Shown here: one piece after another, positions 32,650-44,612 of the stretch | How positions within the stretch are numbered: position 1 is the first letter of the stretch | Layout of the letters: each line of letters begins with the position of its first letter | Source of the DNA: Haemaphysalis longicornis | Lineage: Eukaryota > Arthropoda > Arachnida > Ixodida > Ixodidae | DNA: 64,000 bases | Reading direction: 5' to 3' | NCBI GenBank assembly: GCA_013339765.2 | Contig: CM023457.1 | Location: forward strand, 57,697,013 to 57,761,012 | Position numbers and translations under genes: made by a program | Notes under the pieces: generated by a model | The model's input: only the letters and a program-made list of their open reading frames with translations | Database searches by the model: none | Told to the model about the DNA's origin: nothing

Positions 32650-34160
32650 CTGCAAGTTTATTTATTTATTTACTTATTTGATACCTGCTTGCCTTTGCAT
32701 GTAATACAGTAGGGAGATACATAACACAAACATCAAATATAAGACCAAATAACAAAATATTTCTACAAAGCGTGGTAAAAATTGTCATTATAAACAGTGG
32801 ACACAATCATACCTTGAAGATAATTACTTCCGTATTGATCTAATATAAAAGGAATCACGCAAGGCGTCACCTTTAATAGAAAATTAATAATTGGCGTCAA
32901 GCTAGCGGTCCCACTTTGGGATATGTAGTATAGCGCTTGGATATACTTCACCCCTTCTATTCCAGTTTTAGAATGATAGAAGTTACAAAAATATTCAACC
33001 TGAGGTTTCGTCTGTGATTTTTCCCGTCTTACCATTTAGGTTTACCTTTACTTTCTCTCATGCTACGTTGACAGTGCCAATTACCTAATACGAATCGCAC
33101 TGCCCTATTCTGTATGTTTTTGAGCGTATTAACCAGCTCTTTGGTGTAGGGATCCCAAAAAACACATGGGTACTCCCACACTGAGCGCACGCGAGTGATA
33201 TACGGTTGTTCTTTTAAGTTAGGTGGAGGTTCGCTGAAAGTTTATGTAAGAACGCCAAAAACACAAGCAGCAGTAGCTTTTATGTTGTTAACGTGCCTAT
33301 TTAACCTCTAACCACTCGTTAAATAAACTCCTAGTTATTTATATTCCCCGGCCGTTCTTAAAGCAGTGTAATGTACGGTATACGCATTCCATTGTGATGA
33401 AGGTTTTCTTGTAAAGGTGACGTTTGCACTTTTTAACATTCAATGACTACTCAATCAGCATACCAGGATGTTATTAAATTCGAATCATGCTGCAGGTATA
33501 CGGGATCTGGTTCATTCGCTATAGTTCTGTAACTACACAGTCATTCGCGGACATTTTGAACAAAGATTTGATGCCAAGAGTAATAACATTTATATATAAC
33601 AGAAACAAAAGAGGGCCCGCAACTGAGCCTTGGAGAATTCCTGAGGTCACGGGAACATATCCGGACGACCAACCATTGAGAGCGACCGACTGCTGTCTTA
33701 GAGAGATATACTCGCCTATCTATGCAATGACCAATTCACGCAGTTTATAGCTTGCAATGCACTAACACTAAGGTGATATGGAACACCGTGAAATGCTTTT
33801 TTGCAGTACAAGAAAATACAGTCAGCTACTTTAAGCTTATCTTTTGGAAGAGTCAAATCGTGCGTGAACTCAACAAGCTGCGTTGAGCAAGAAAAACCTG
33901 ACGAAATCCGTGTTTGCTAGGATGCTGGCGATTATGTTTAACCAAATGAGTCATATCCAAAGTGTAGCTAAGGTCACCTTCAAACACCGCAGCTAAATTA
34001 AGATCCAGGCTTCGTCATTCACAAGGCTCTGTTGTCATGGCAGATTTATTATAACACTTGTTTGTAAATAGGCACTCATAAAATCCCATGAAGTAACATA
34101 GTGCAGGGCACGAAGTTCAGCCAACCAATGCACGAACGTAGCCTCTTCTACGTTTATCAC
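32650..34160 (-). pseudogene. CR1/L2-like non-LTR retrotransposon RT, decayed
   Basis: The minus strand encodes RT motif B as VTSGILQGSVAGPLLFLLYI (33655-33596). Motif C survives only as SANDCVV where FADDCVLY is expected, so the second catalytic Asp is changed. YTVHYTALR-AGEYK-LGVYLTS follows, then the thumb/connection signature WEYPCVFWDPYTKELVNTLK and NIQNRAVRFVLGNW (33190-33080). The copy ends in an AAATAAATAAAC tail near 32655. Stops and frameshifts are frequent. The Ruka SINE at 34170 lies at its 5' side. Confidence 0.82.
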
Positions 34161-34169
34161 CAACAAAAT

Positions 34170-34408
34170 GATTGATTGATTGCAGGGTTTAACGCGCCGA
34201 CGCTACGCAGGCGATGAGGCGGGCCGTAGTGGAGGGCTCCGGATTAATTTTGACCTTCTGGGGATCTTTAACGTGCGCCGAAATCTCGTACACAGGGGCG
34301 TTTTTGCTTTTCGCCTCTATCAGAAAAGCTGCCGCCCCGGCCGGGAATTGAACCCGTGACCTTGTGCTCAGAGCAGAACGCCTTAGCCACTGAGCCACCG
34401 AGGCGGGT
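34170..34408 (-). mobile_element. tRNA-derived SINE, Ruka-like, copy 3
   Basis: Minus-strand copy with box A GTGGCTCAGTGGC and box B region GGGTTCAATTCCC, body as in the other two copies and an AATCAATCAATC tail at the left. The 8-bp AACAAAAT duplication lies at 34162-34169 and 34412-34419. The tRNA-like head starts CCCGCCTCGGTGG, somewhat diverged. Confidence 0.9.
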
Positions 34409-34419
34409 ACAAACAAAAT

Positions 34420-34910
34420 AGTGCAACATTGTTTTTCGCAGTAATATTGAAAGAAGAATAGCAGGAAACTTACGCTTTTGCGCGCCCTTGCCTTGCTTTG
34501 GTGGGGAGTCCTCAATTGACATGGTGCCAGTTGAGCTCCAGCGTGCTGGCCCCTTGCTCGACGCCCTTTAAGGCCACTTATTTGGGTGAACCACCGCCAT
34601 CTCGGGTCGGACACCTCTGCCGGGTGGATGTCTCCAATGGTTTCTATTTCTTGAGGAGGGCGAAGGGATAGCCTCGAGCTGATGCGTCGACGAAGCTGGC
34701 GGGTGAGGCTCGGTAGCGCCTATGACTGGCGAGGCTTAGCTCACCCGTCGGTGTGGCACAGTCTTCTTGTGCCAATAAATGGCATTCCGATGGCCTAAAA
34801 GGTTCCCTGGTTATGTCCATTGAGTCCTTGCTCCTTGCCCGTTCGCCAAGAACACCTATTACTGTTTAACAAACGATGTTCGTTCATTTAAAACGTAAAA
34901 ACACCGAGCG
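34420..34910. other. no supported feature
   Basis: Nothing recognised between the SINE and the GGCC-rich satellite. Confidence 0.4.
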
Positions 34911-35690
34911 GATGAAAAACGCGTCTTTGTCATTCGGCTCCCTAACGGCTCTTTCTTTACCCAGGAAAAAGCGGGTCCTTCGCCGGCGGGTCTCCTTCCA
35001 AAAATGTATGTGCATGAATTCTCGCCGCCCAGACCCGTGCCGTTGTCGACTGTACGCCGTTCACCGAAAAAATGACACATAACCTAAGACCTTACGTAGG
35101 CTGGTCTCCTCTTGAACACCGGTTGCCAAAAATTCTGGGGCGATTCGCGTACCGTAATTCGGCCGCGGACCACTAACCGAATGAAAAACGTACATTCTGG
35201 GGCCGTACGTCGGCTGGTCTCCTTTATAATACCGGTTGCCCGAAGCAAACGAATGTTCTGCCGCCGGACGCGCGGTTCACTGTTGAAAGAGCGAATGCGC
35301 GGCCGCCGCTCTCCGGCCAGTCCCCTTTCGAACACTAACTGCCACAAGAATACGGATATGCTGTGGCCGGTCACTTGCCGTGCTTCCGCTTAACACCGCT
35401 TCCCGAAGGAAAAACAGATGGCCTAAAGCCGTACTTCGGGCGTTCTCTGTCTCAACATCGGCAGCCGAAAAGAAATTTAATATCTGGCAGCCGGGTAGCT
35501 GCCGTTGTGCGTCTGAGCATGGGCGGCCGGAGAAATACCGAAGCACTGGTGGCCGAAGGTTGGCTGTTCAACGTGTGATCAGTGGCTGCCAGAACCTGGA
35601 TGCTTGCCGGACATGCCAGAAAGCGGCCATAGACAGGCCAGTGCTGGGTCACTTTCTGTGCCGCCTTGGTCGGATGGACAATTTATCGGT
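34911..35690. repeat. degenerate satellite, about 50-60-bp monomers, GGCC-rich
   Basis: Related monomers can be followed by eye. The block GGCTGGTCTCCT (35100 and 35213) is followed by ACACCGGTTGCC or ATACCGGTTGCC, then AATTCTGGGG or GAATGTTCTG and GGCCG. Later variants read GGCCAGTCCCCTTTCGAACA (35316) and GGCGTTCTCTGTCTCAACAT (35437). Divergence is high, so the array is old. The Arg-rich frames across it are repeat artefacts. Confidence 0.6.
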
Positions 35691-37548
35691 TTGCTTGTGA
35701 AGAGTTATTTTGTCCGTACACATCTTACACATGTTCTCTAGGAGGCTTAAAGGGATGCTGAAGGCAAATTGCAAGTTCGGCTCAAACGAAAGTTAAACTG
35801 TCCCGAAGCCGTGTCAGCGTTCATTCGACCGCAAAATATGCTTTATTTGCCGGGAAATTACCAATTAAAAACGCATGTCATTCCTCGCGTAATTTTACGA
35901 TATTTTTTATTACGACAATGGTTGCTGGAAGCGAGAGAGAAAGATGGTCTACTAAGAAATCTTAAAACTAACGTACGAACCATCGCTGCCGCAGAAGCCA
36001 CTGGTCGCACACTCAGCGCACACGAGAAAATAACTTGCTTGTTTCCACTTCTATTTCTTGCCCCTATCTGAGCGTCAATCTTGGTGCCACACGGGGCGTG
36101 AGATGGTCGTTAAACTATGTGAACTTGCCGCACGAACTTTTAACTGAATTACAAGATGTCTAGCGGACATCGCAACCGCACCGCGAACAACGACGGGGGC
36201 GCTCTTTTGATTTACGTTGCCGTTATGGATAGGTGAGGTTTAGTCGCTTCGATGGACTCGGCATAACAGCAGGGCGCCGTCTGTTAGTTTAACTTATAAC
36301 AGCGTACAACGCTATGTTTGTGCGGTCGGCTACGTCGGCGCCGCGACGCGTATTTTAGTCGAGCGTTTTGTCAGTTTTCTGTTGCGATATGGTAACGCTT
36401 ATTTCGGCATCTGTTGAATGTTTGGCGAAGTGAGTTGCATGTTAGCCCATCTGCCAGAAGTGTGCCGAGGGCATTTGTGAGCGCCCGTAACACTACCAGC
36501 AAGCACCTTGGCGCAAATACGGAAATAAAAATCGTGTAAAATATTATTATACACAAATACAAAAAACTTATTTTACATAGGCATGCACCGCGGTGGAAGC
36601 ATAGCAGAACAGACTACTCTGAATCGAAAGATCCGGTATGACGCACACACTTTATACAACTTCAAGACAATCAAGAAATGGTTTCAAACAAATACATCGT
36701 CACAGCATGCTGTTTGAGTCCGCAGTGCAGAATTACTAGGCGATCTATTGTCTGTTTTTCTTCGTAAGTATAGCACTTGCTTATTGCCATTTACGGGGGC
36801 GAACAAGTGACTTTCTTTCAGCGCAAGTCGAGAAGGTTTTTAAAACATCGCGAACACTCTACATACCCGGTGTAGGATGAGTCGTCGCTAGTGATCATTC
36901 CAACATAGCAAGCATAGTCCATTCTCGTTTGTCGTGCATCGCATTTCATCGCGAAGCGAACTAGAGCACACAAACACAGCTTCGGCAGCCGGCCTTGATG
37001 CAAAACTTTGTTCTGGCAGACAGCGCTACCTGAGGAAGCAGACCTTTGTTCTATCAGACGCAAATTACTGTCCAAAGAAGAGCGGAATAGTGGAAGCCCC
37101 ACGCGCTACTTTCCGCCATGATGTAAACGAGGAGATAACAGGCATCTTGCTTCGTCAAGCGCGCAGTAACCATGCCAACCACAGCTTGCACCGTGGCTTA
37201 TCAGCTTGCGAATGTCGGAACGGCTTAAATTCTCACTGTATGTTTAAAATTCCTTACTTCTGAAAAACTTTAACGTGCAAACAAATATTTTATATATTTA
37301 TAGGAGGTTGTGTCCGCGGCTCTGGTGCGGTTGTTCGTCATGTGAATGTGGGCATATCAGCTCAGTCGCCGTTGACATCATCTCTGCTGGGTGACTAATG
37401 TCCTCATGTTTTGATTTTTAGGCGAGTATTTTCTAGGTACTGCCCCAGAAAAATGGTATATTCATTTCCGGGGACGCCAATCTAACTATTTAAACCAACT
37501 GTATTCATTCAGTGTGTTCACTGTAATCACTGTCTTTTGACTGTCCCT
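35691..37548. other. no gene seen; one possible MITE end at 35751
   Basis: TTAA at 35747-35750 is followed by AGGGATGCTGAAGGCAAATT, like the end of a TTAA-type MITE. The sequence TGTCCCTTTAGG at 37542-37553 could be its partner, but the match is weak. Interior frames are unrecognised. Confidence 0.35.
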
Positions 37549-39260
37549 TTAGGTGGGCATCTTCTTTCTCTGGTCATTTATTGCTTGTAGCAGGGCTGCG
37601 GTGCGCACAGCATGGATCGCTTTTTGATAGTCTAGAAATGCCATGTAAAGACGTTTAGTGTATTTTACGGATTCTTCCATCATGTGATTGACAACATGAA
37701 TCTCATTCCTGGTAAAGTAACCTTTCCTAAACGCAGCCTGCTCTTTGGGTTGCTGGGAATCCACACAGTCACCTATGCAGTTAAATATAACTTTTCTATA
37801 CAGCTTGTAAATAATTAAGAGTATCCTGCAGGGTCTGTACTTGTTCAAGTCACCGGTTGTACGCACTTTTTGAGACCTTAAGAATTCAGAACATAGTGCA
37901 ACAAGCTTTGCGGGTACAATATTTTCTGCCGTCAAAAAAACCTCGTCGAGTAGACCGTGGTCAGCTGGTCGTTTCCTCTTTCCATGCCCTGGACAGCCTT
38001 TTCTGCTCCGACTGTAGTTACAAGTAGGACATTCCTAGTTAATCTTGCAGTCTCAGTAGTTTCACCTGCTATAACGTCACTGGCATACAGTCGGGTGTCA
38101 AATTGTTCTGCTAACTTTATCATTTCATCGGCGTTGGGTGTTACGTTACCCCGCCGGTCTGTAACTGCGAACATCCTGTCCCAGCCGATGGGTTTTTCTT
38201 GGATGCTTTGAAGCTTTCCCCCTTTTGCAGCGGTTCCTAAATCACGGCCATGTTATATGCCAGAATGTCGTTTGCTCGACGTGTGTTAATTTAAACAGCT
38301 CAGGTAAACAAACTTGATCCAACGTTTCTTTTCTAAATGATGCTTCTTCCACACCTGCTGCATCTTTTGTGATTGAAGTTGTGAGGTTGTCATTTAACCA
38401 TGCTACACTATCTCCGTTCTCCTCGTTTAGAAGCGCAAGTTTGTTTTGGAGAGTTAAAGTCACCCGTCGTGGGTCTGACTGATTCCACGCGTCGTTTTTT
38501 TTACCTATCACAAGTTTCCTTGTTGTTCTTTTGATAGTAAGGCTTACTTTGCACCTAACCACCCTATGATCGCTGCTCTCAATTTTGCTTAACACATCTA
38601 CGCCCTACACAATACCTGCGTTGTAGCTCAAAATGTGTCAATTTTGTTTTTTGTTGTACTATCGACTCTATTATGTGCATCTCCTAACCACCCTAACCTA
38701 ACCACCCTAATCTCCTAACCATCTAACCACCCTATGATCGCTGCTCTCAATTTTGCTTAACACATCTACGCCCTACACAATACCTGCGTTGTAGCTCAAA
38801 ATGGTGTCAATTTTGTTTTTTGTTGTACTATCGACTCTTTCATGTGCATCTCCAATTATTTCATTTGCAGAACAACTTCTTCATCAACCGGAGGGCACTT
38901 CTCTCTGAAAACCCTGAGTGTATCTGCGCGGCCGTTACGACTGTCTGTTGCAAAGTTTCGCCTTGAACGTTCTCCTATTTCTTTTTAGCGATTTGCTGTT
39001 AAAGTAACCCATCACAACTGTGAACGGTGTTCTTCTTTTTCATACACAATTCAACGTCCTCGTACAAAATGTCTACTTCTTCATCATCTCACCTTGTTGT
39101 TGGCCCATAGGCATGTACTATCGTTAACTTGCATCGCTTGTTTAGCTTGAACACAACTCTTGCGACTGTTTCGTTAACGCTGAACAGTTCTTGCGCGTTC
39201 CCTGCCATTTTTTATGAATTAAGAACCCCACCCCGTGTTCTTTCTTCATTTGCAGTACTC
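37549..39260 (-). pseudogene. RTE-type endonuclease-RT fragment, decayed
   Basis: Minus strand: an endonuclease end with SDHRVVRCKVSL (38550-38580), a linker frame at 38242-38540, then RT. The RT carries NKYRPCRILLIIYKLYRKVI (about 37860-37800), QPKEQAAFRKGYFTRNE and motif A LYMAFLDYQKAIHAV with its Asp intact (about 37650-37605). The frame stops abruptly at 37549 before motifs B and C, where a different sequence begins. Upstream to about 39260 the endonuclease N-terminal half is suggested by broken frames. The endonuclease is disturbed by the 130-bp duplication at 38555. Confidence 0.75.
38555..38853. repeat. 130-bp tandem duplication with a CCTAA-rich spacer
   Basis: 38555-38684 and 38723-38853 both start CTAACCACCCTATGATCGCT and end GTGCATCTCC, with about three differences. 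Between them lies about 38 bp rich in CCTAACC and CACCCTAA, partly derived from the unit's own first bases. Confidence 0.95.
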
Positions 39261-39667
39261 AGCAGCAGAAAACATGCCCACTAGCCCGCCTTTTGAAGCC
39301 GCCTCCGGTTGTTCTACCTTCGCTTAGGTATGTTGCAACGTTCTTCAAAATTTTTTAAATTTCGATTGTTAATCTCTTATTTCACATGAACCCAATAAAG
39401 GACAGTATTTTATGGCATTGAGCAACTAAAATCAAAGAAAATAATTTTATTGATGCGTTTAGTGACAAAGAATACCCCTAACATGGCTGCTACGGGAACA
39501 TTCGTAACTATTGAACGGGCTGCAGAAATTGCAGTATTGAAGGCACTCGGGTTGTCATATAACTGTGCCAAGCAACTGACTAGGATGTTTTCCATCCGAT
39601 ATTGGAGAACAAAGTTGTAATAAAAATTCTAACAAAACAAAAATGTGTCATTTTTTATGCATTCCTT

Positions 39668-40237
39668 GATGTTGGCACGAACCATGCCTTGTATTTCATT
39701 ATTTACCGCCCGGGTGCGCCGGGATGTGTTATCTGTGTCCCAAGTGTAGCGCATGTTTCCTTCTTCTTCCTTATGACGCACGGACGTTCTGATTTGCCAG
39801 AATGTTTCTCCCAACGCCACTAGCGTAGAACAGTCTTCTTTTATCTAGTGTTCTCGATGTAGTACGAGGGTTCGAGAAACACCTGCGCCGAAAGGTAAAT
39901 ATCTGCAGACCATATGCTGTGCATTCGATTCGCCGACAGTCACCTGCGAACGTCACTTTGTTGGCTGGTGCTTCGCCGCCTCTCTATTCTTTGAGTTGTT
40001 AGGGCAGCACAAGTTCGCTCCAATAAACTTTCTACTGTTCGAGAAACACCCGCACGGAAAGATAAATACCCGCAGAGCAGACGCCGCGGCATTCGATTCA
40101 CCGACACTCGCCTTCTCACGTCACTTAGCTGCTTCGCCGGCTTTGTATTATTTGATTAGTTAGGGGATCAACAAAAGATAGCCCCAATAAATTTGCTTTT
40201 CCTTCGAGACAACTGCATTATCTTTGATTTTGTGACA
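39668..40237 (+). mobile_element. 5' LTR of a Gypsy-like retrotransposon
   Basis: From TTGGCACGAACCATGCCTTG to TGATTTTGTGACA this aligns with 40596-41022 (CGAACCATGC, GGGTTATCTGTGTCCCAA, TAGTCTTCTTTTATC, GAGAAACACCTGCAC, TTCTTTGAGTTGTTAGGGGA). A CAATAAA polyadenylation-type signal is near 40020. A segment of about 165 bp beginning TTCGAGAAACACC is tandemly duplicated (39870 and 40038), making this LTR longer than the 3' one. Confidence 0.8.
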
Positions 40238-40595
40238 TCTCGTGACATCCGAGCAGCTGGTGGATGCCGGACGCTAAAACCTCCGACGCCGATACGGGGA
40301 ATACCGCCCTGGGGATAGTGTGTGGGTTTGGACTCACATCGGACGACGTGGACTCAGTTAGAAGCTTCTGAGGGGTATTCCGATTCCGGACCATACCGGA
40401 ATATCAAACGTGTTGGGCAGCTTACCTACGAGGTGTTCCTTGATGGCGCATCAGGAACATCACGACTACGTACACGGCCCGAAGTCGTGCAGTTGGTTTG
40501 CCTGAAATTTTAGTACGCAAAAAGACGGACTTCACTTTTTGTTTGTTTGGACGGTCGTTTCATTTTAGCACCGGGTCGATGGACTTTTAGAGGGG
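40238..40595 (+). pseudogene. residual interior: C-terminus of Gypsy integrase/pol
   Basis: The plus frame 40322-40513 contains GPYRNIKRVGQLTYEVFLDG and GTSRLRTRPEVVQLVCLK, the C-terminal integrase tail of Gypsy pol (GPY/F domain). Gag, protease, RT and most of integrase are missing. A purine tract AGAGGGGG (40589-40596) sits where the polypurine tract should be, immediately before the 3' LTR. Confidence 0.8.
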
Positions 40596-41022
40596 GTAAT
40601 GCCGCGAACCATGCATTGTATTTATTTATGTGTTTGCTTTTACAGCCCGGCCACATTAGGCTGGGTTATCTGTGTCCCAAATGGAGCGACCACATCTTCC
40701 ATTCTTTTTTCTTACGCCGCACGGATTATCTCATTTGATAGTTATAATGTCTCACCCTAACGCCATTAGCATAGAATAGTCTTCTTTTATCCACACTGTC
40801 CTCGATGTAATTCGACGGCTCGAGAAACACCTGCACAAAAATTTAAATACCCGCACAGCCGAAGTAGCGGCATTCGATTCCCCCATACTTGCCTGCGCAC
40901 GTCACTTTGTTGATTGCTGCTTTGCTGCCTCCCTATTCTTTGAGTTGTTAGGGGAGCACAAGCTCGCTTCAAGAAACCTGTTTGTTCTTAACGACAACTA
41001 CGTCGTCTTTGGTTTCACTACA
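40596..41022 (+). mobile_element. 3' LTR of the same element
   Basis: Starts TAATGCCGCGAACCATGCAT directly after the purine tract and ends near GGTTTCACTACA. It shares the landmarks listed for the 5' LTR but carries only one copy of the internal duplication. Sequence divergence between the LTRs is visible throughout, so the insertion is not recent. No target-site duplication was recognised. Confidence 0.78.
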
Positions 41023-44000
41023 AAATGAATCATGATTCAATCAAAAACATACCATCCGTTTTTAAAAGTCATAGTTAATGGCACAGTCCAGTGACAAAGC
41101 CACTAATATGCGAAGTTTCACTAAAAAGAATTTTTCATTGGGAAGGTACAACTGTTCACGCAAGAAAGAGCTGCAAAAAATCAAGTTGTGAGAAGAACCA
41201 GAATAAAGTTTTTTTATCGGTGCACAGACCAGATAACCTTGACATGGAAACCGAAAATTCACCTGGCTCATTGCTAGGGCCCTCATTAGCAGCGAGGAGT
41301 TTTTTGGCTTTTGTTGCTGCCAGTATTTTCTTGTGGATATGTTATGTCTCACTGATTCAATGGCACTTACTCTTCTGGTTATTGGTACAACCTTCTACGG
41401 GAGTTTGGTTGGCGAGGTTCGATGCCTTCTTTCCTCACAATATCTTTGAGGCGTCACACAGGATAATATATACAAAAAAGTTGAATATCCAAGCCCAGGT
41501 GTGCAAAAACAAATGATAGGGTCTGCATAGCTATATTTCTATTCCTTTACCGCAAAGGTTCTCGCAGCGGCACATTACAATTGTTGTCTAAGTTCTCATG
41601 CATTGCAGCACTCTCCGATACCTTTTCGTGCACGTGGTTCGGTTGGAGCATTCACACTGTACGGATTGCCGCTAAACTTTCGCTTCTGTCGCCGTTTTAG
41701 CCTCCACATGATTACGGCTCCTAATGAAACTACCGACCTATATTATTACTTTTTCTACTAAGAATATTATCTATAAATATGATGGACACGGTAGCATTCA
41801 CAACGGGAGCATAAAGATCCCGCAATGTCAACAGGGAAGTTTGTGGGATTATGCATCGTCTTTACGAAGATTTAAAGCCATGTTTATAAACAGGAAGCCT
41901 TACAAATTGTCTTTGAAGTATTGTTTCCGTCTCACGCTAAAAGATACCGAAACGTTTCAATATACGCTGCTGATATTCACTGCGCCATCAGTTTCTGTTA
42001 CTGCACCACTTTAATTTGGTTTCAGAGCCAGTCACCAGATGTTAGAATTTCGGCTGTAACGTTTTAACCAACTCAGATAAGAACATGATTCTTTCTGGAG
42101 AACATTTTGGAATGTTGTGGTTCCGGAATGGTGGCAACATTCCTGAACCATTACATATCCCACCTAATGTCCGAGAGCTCCTCTAGTAGTACAGCCAAGC
42201 TTTACTCGCCAAACAGGGTTGGCGCATTGCACGTTGCCTAAGTTGAGTTCCAAAGGCGGCCTGTTCAGACCCAGAGATATTTAGCACCCCCTGCTCTATC
42301 GCTGGCCAGATCTCCGGATTTGTCGGGTGTCCTACATTTGCTTTCGCAAGTCATAGGAGGGGTCGGCCTCTACTACAGCAGACAGGTCAGATCCGTTTCT
42401 CGTGAGGTTATGCCGTTTTGCACCAAAAAGCCTCCCCATCATGGTGGAACCTGTTTGTTATCCTTCAGGGGTCCGGAATGATGAATACTTCTGGAGCCGG
42501 ACCCACACCATACCTGCATAGGCTATGCTCGTACAGCCACATGATGAGCGAAGAAAGAATATAGGGGGATACGAAAGGTGAGAGATACAGAAGAATCGCT
42601 CGTATGACTTTGCCACGCGCACTGCAGTAAGACGGGACAGCGTTGATAGATTATCGTTATTTTCGCGGTTCTCAGGGAAAAACTGGATACTACTGCTTAA
42701 CCAAAATATACTTCCTGACGCCTGGTGGTTGGAAAACTAAGTGATTATTATGCGAATAAAAGAAACACGATTAGGAGGCATCCCGCGTATGACGTTGCCT
42801 CGCACATAGACAACGTGCCCTCGAACGTACACCCGACCAATAAATAAAGAAATGCAAACGATCGCGTACGTCACAGTAATGTCAAGCCCCAGAGCCGGCG
42901 GCGAAGTCGTCCAGACTTTTCCGCACCCGTTCCACTGTCGGAAACTCATCTGTCACCGTAGCGGAAAAGGTAAGTCACTATAAACACTCTAAGCGCCACG
43001 TTTCGAAGAAGGCCAAGTGGCCGACTTCTACACCGATGGAGCTACACTGGGGGCAGGTGTTTCACAGCTAACATCTGGGGACACCCTGGGCTGGAGAAGA
43101 CCCTCCGCCAGTGTTGCGTCTTGTTAAACAGGGACGCACGCAAGTTTGCTCAACCAATGGGCTGGGGGCAAAGTATTTATTAGGTGAGGTGCCCAACTAA
43201 AGACACGACACCTAGAGAGAGCACCGTGGGATAGCTGGCAATATGGCGAACAAACCAAAACACGAGCCACTAGCCAACGTTCACCTTCGCCGTCGTCTGC
43301 TGTGGCGCAACGTAGGGTACGCACCCAAGCAGGGAATTAACACGTGCACCCTACTTTATTATGGTGGTTTCCCACAGTTTCACTCGTGACAATATTTTCT
43401 GCATAGCCCTTGTTTAATGTTGGCTAATTACAGAAGTATTTACTCGTGAAAAATTTCAATGTAATGAAAATATTGTAGCGGAACATACAGATAGACAATA
43501 CCTCATGGCGCATTCAACCACAATGACGACGACGAGAAGGATGTGGCGGGCTCGAGCTCTTTCATGGCTGCTTGTATTTTTAATCGTTTATTAAAATTTC
43601 TCTTGTTAACAGCAGTATTGAAAGTTTTTGTTCTTGTTCTCAAATTGTTAGCATTACTGTACCCCTATTATTCCACCTCAATTCTTTTTTTAAAGTAATC
43701 TATAAGCTTCTGCAACAATGAAACCACAGAAAGACTTGGCCAATACCCCAGAGTGGGTACGAGCCATTTCTCGTATGGCTCCAACCAACCAAACATATAC
43801 ATCATCCGTGAAAATACATCGCTGCACCATCGTCCAATATTCGTTTCATCTTTGCCTTGTCACCACACACCTTTTGGTAAGGTGCGAGATATCGATCCCC
43901 ATCCTGGCTCCCCAGATTCGTCCCGACAATACACCAACACAAGAATGCGCTAGGCTTCGTAATTGCGATTTCCCCCAAAGATTTAACCCTGGCCGAGAAT

Positions 44001-44419
44001 GTATTTTGACTACCTTCACGCGCAGCGCAGAGAAACAGAACACCATAAAAGGGACGTGGACACAGCCTTGTTAGTTTTTTATAATAGTTTCTGTGTGCCA
44101 TGTAGTAGGAATTCATCAAACAAAACACATGCCCCGGACAACGGCACGGAAACGAGTGGAATTCTGGCAACCCAGTTACGAGAAACAACGCGCACGACCT
44201 AGCTTCTGTTACGAAGTGCCGAATAAATGAATGGAGAAGATTAGCTCTTTAGTGCGAGACACGGTGACGACAACAAACTATTTAGGGCCAGGAATAGCGT
44301 TCAATAATACCCATTCATGTGCGATCCCTCTGTTTCCTAGTACCAACCACCTATCACCATCATTTATACATGCTCCGTTGCGGTTCTTGTGCTCCCCGTA
44401 CGCTACACTCCGAGAATTC
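41023..44419. other. no supported gene
   Basis: Frames such as 41091-41516 (plus, 141 aa), 43718-44074 (plus) and 43802-44188 (minus) show no recognisable motifs and overlap each other. No strong repeat was seen. Confidence 0.4.
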
Positions 44420-44612
44420 AAGCTGAGAGTGAGCGAGGACATTGCAGTCTCCGAGCCAACGAACATATGCCGTGACCAACCTTGGCGATATGTGGTACGG
44501 TGAAGGTTCAAAGCCTTTGGCAGTCTGAGTCCTGGATATTCTCCAGCCGATGATATTCCTTTCTGTCTACCGGGTAGACAGCTCCAAGGCCTCATTTTGT
44601 CACAGGAACACA
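44420..44612 (+). mobile_element. fragment related to the I-clade 5' UTR
   Basis: CCAACCTTGGCGATATGTGG and TCTGTCTACCGGGTAGACAG with AGCTCCAAGGCCTC align in order with 45511-45640 of the full-length element (CCAACCGTGGCGATGTGT ... CTGTCTGTTCACCAGGCAGG with AGCTCC). It is diverged and lacks any ORF1. Confidence 0.5.

Noticed and set aside
34189..34614. 141-aa minus frame
   Set aside because: It is mostly a translation of the Ruka-like SINE.
35747..37553. 1.8-kb TTAA transposon
   Set aside because: The left end looks right, but the proposed right end lacks TTAA and matches poorly.
38680..38735. Interstitial telomere (CCTAA)n
   Set aside because: Only a few imperfect CCTAACC/CACCCTAA units, explained by the adjacent duplication.
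43000..43345. Possible LTR or RNase H fragment
   Set aside because: A YTDGA-like string occurs, but no surrounding RNase H motifs and no second LTR were found.
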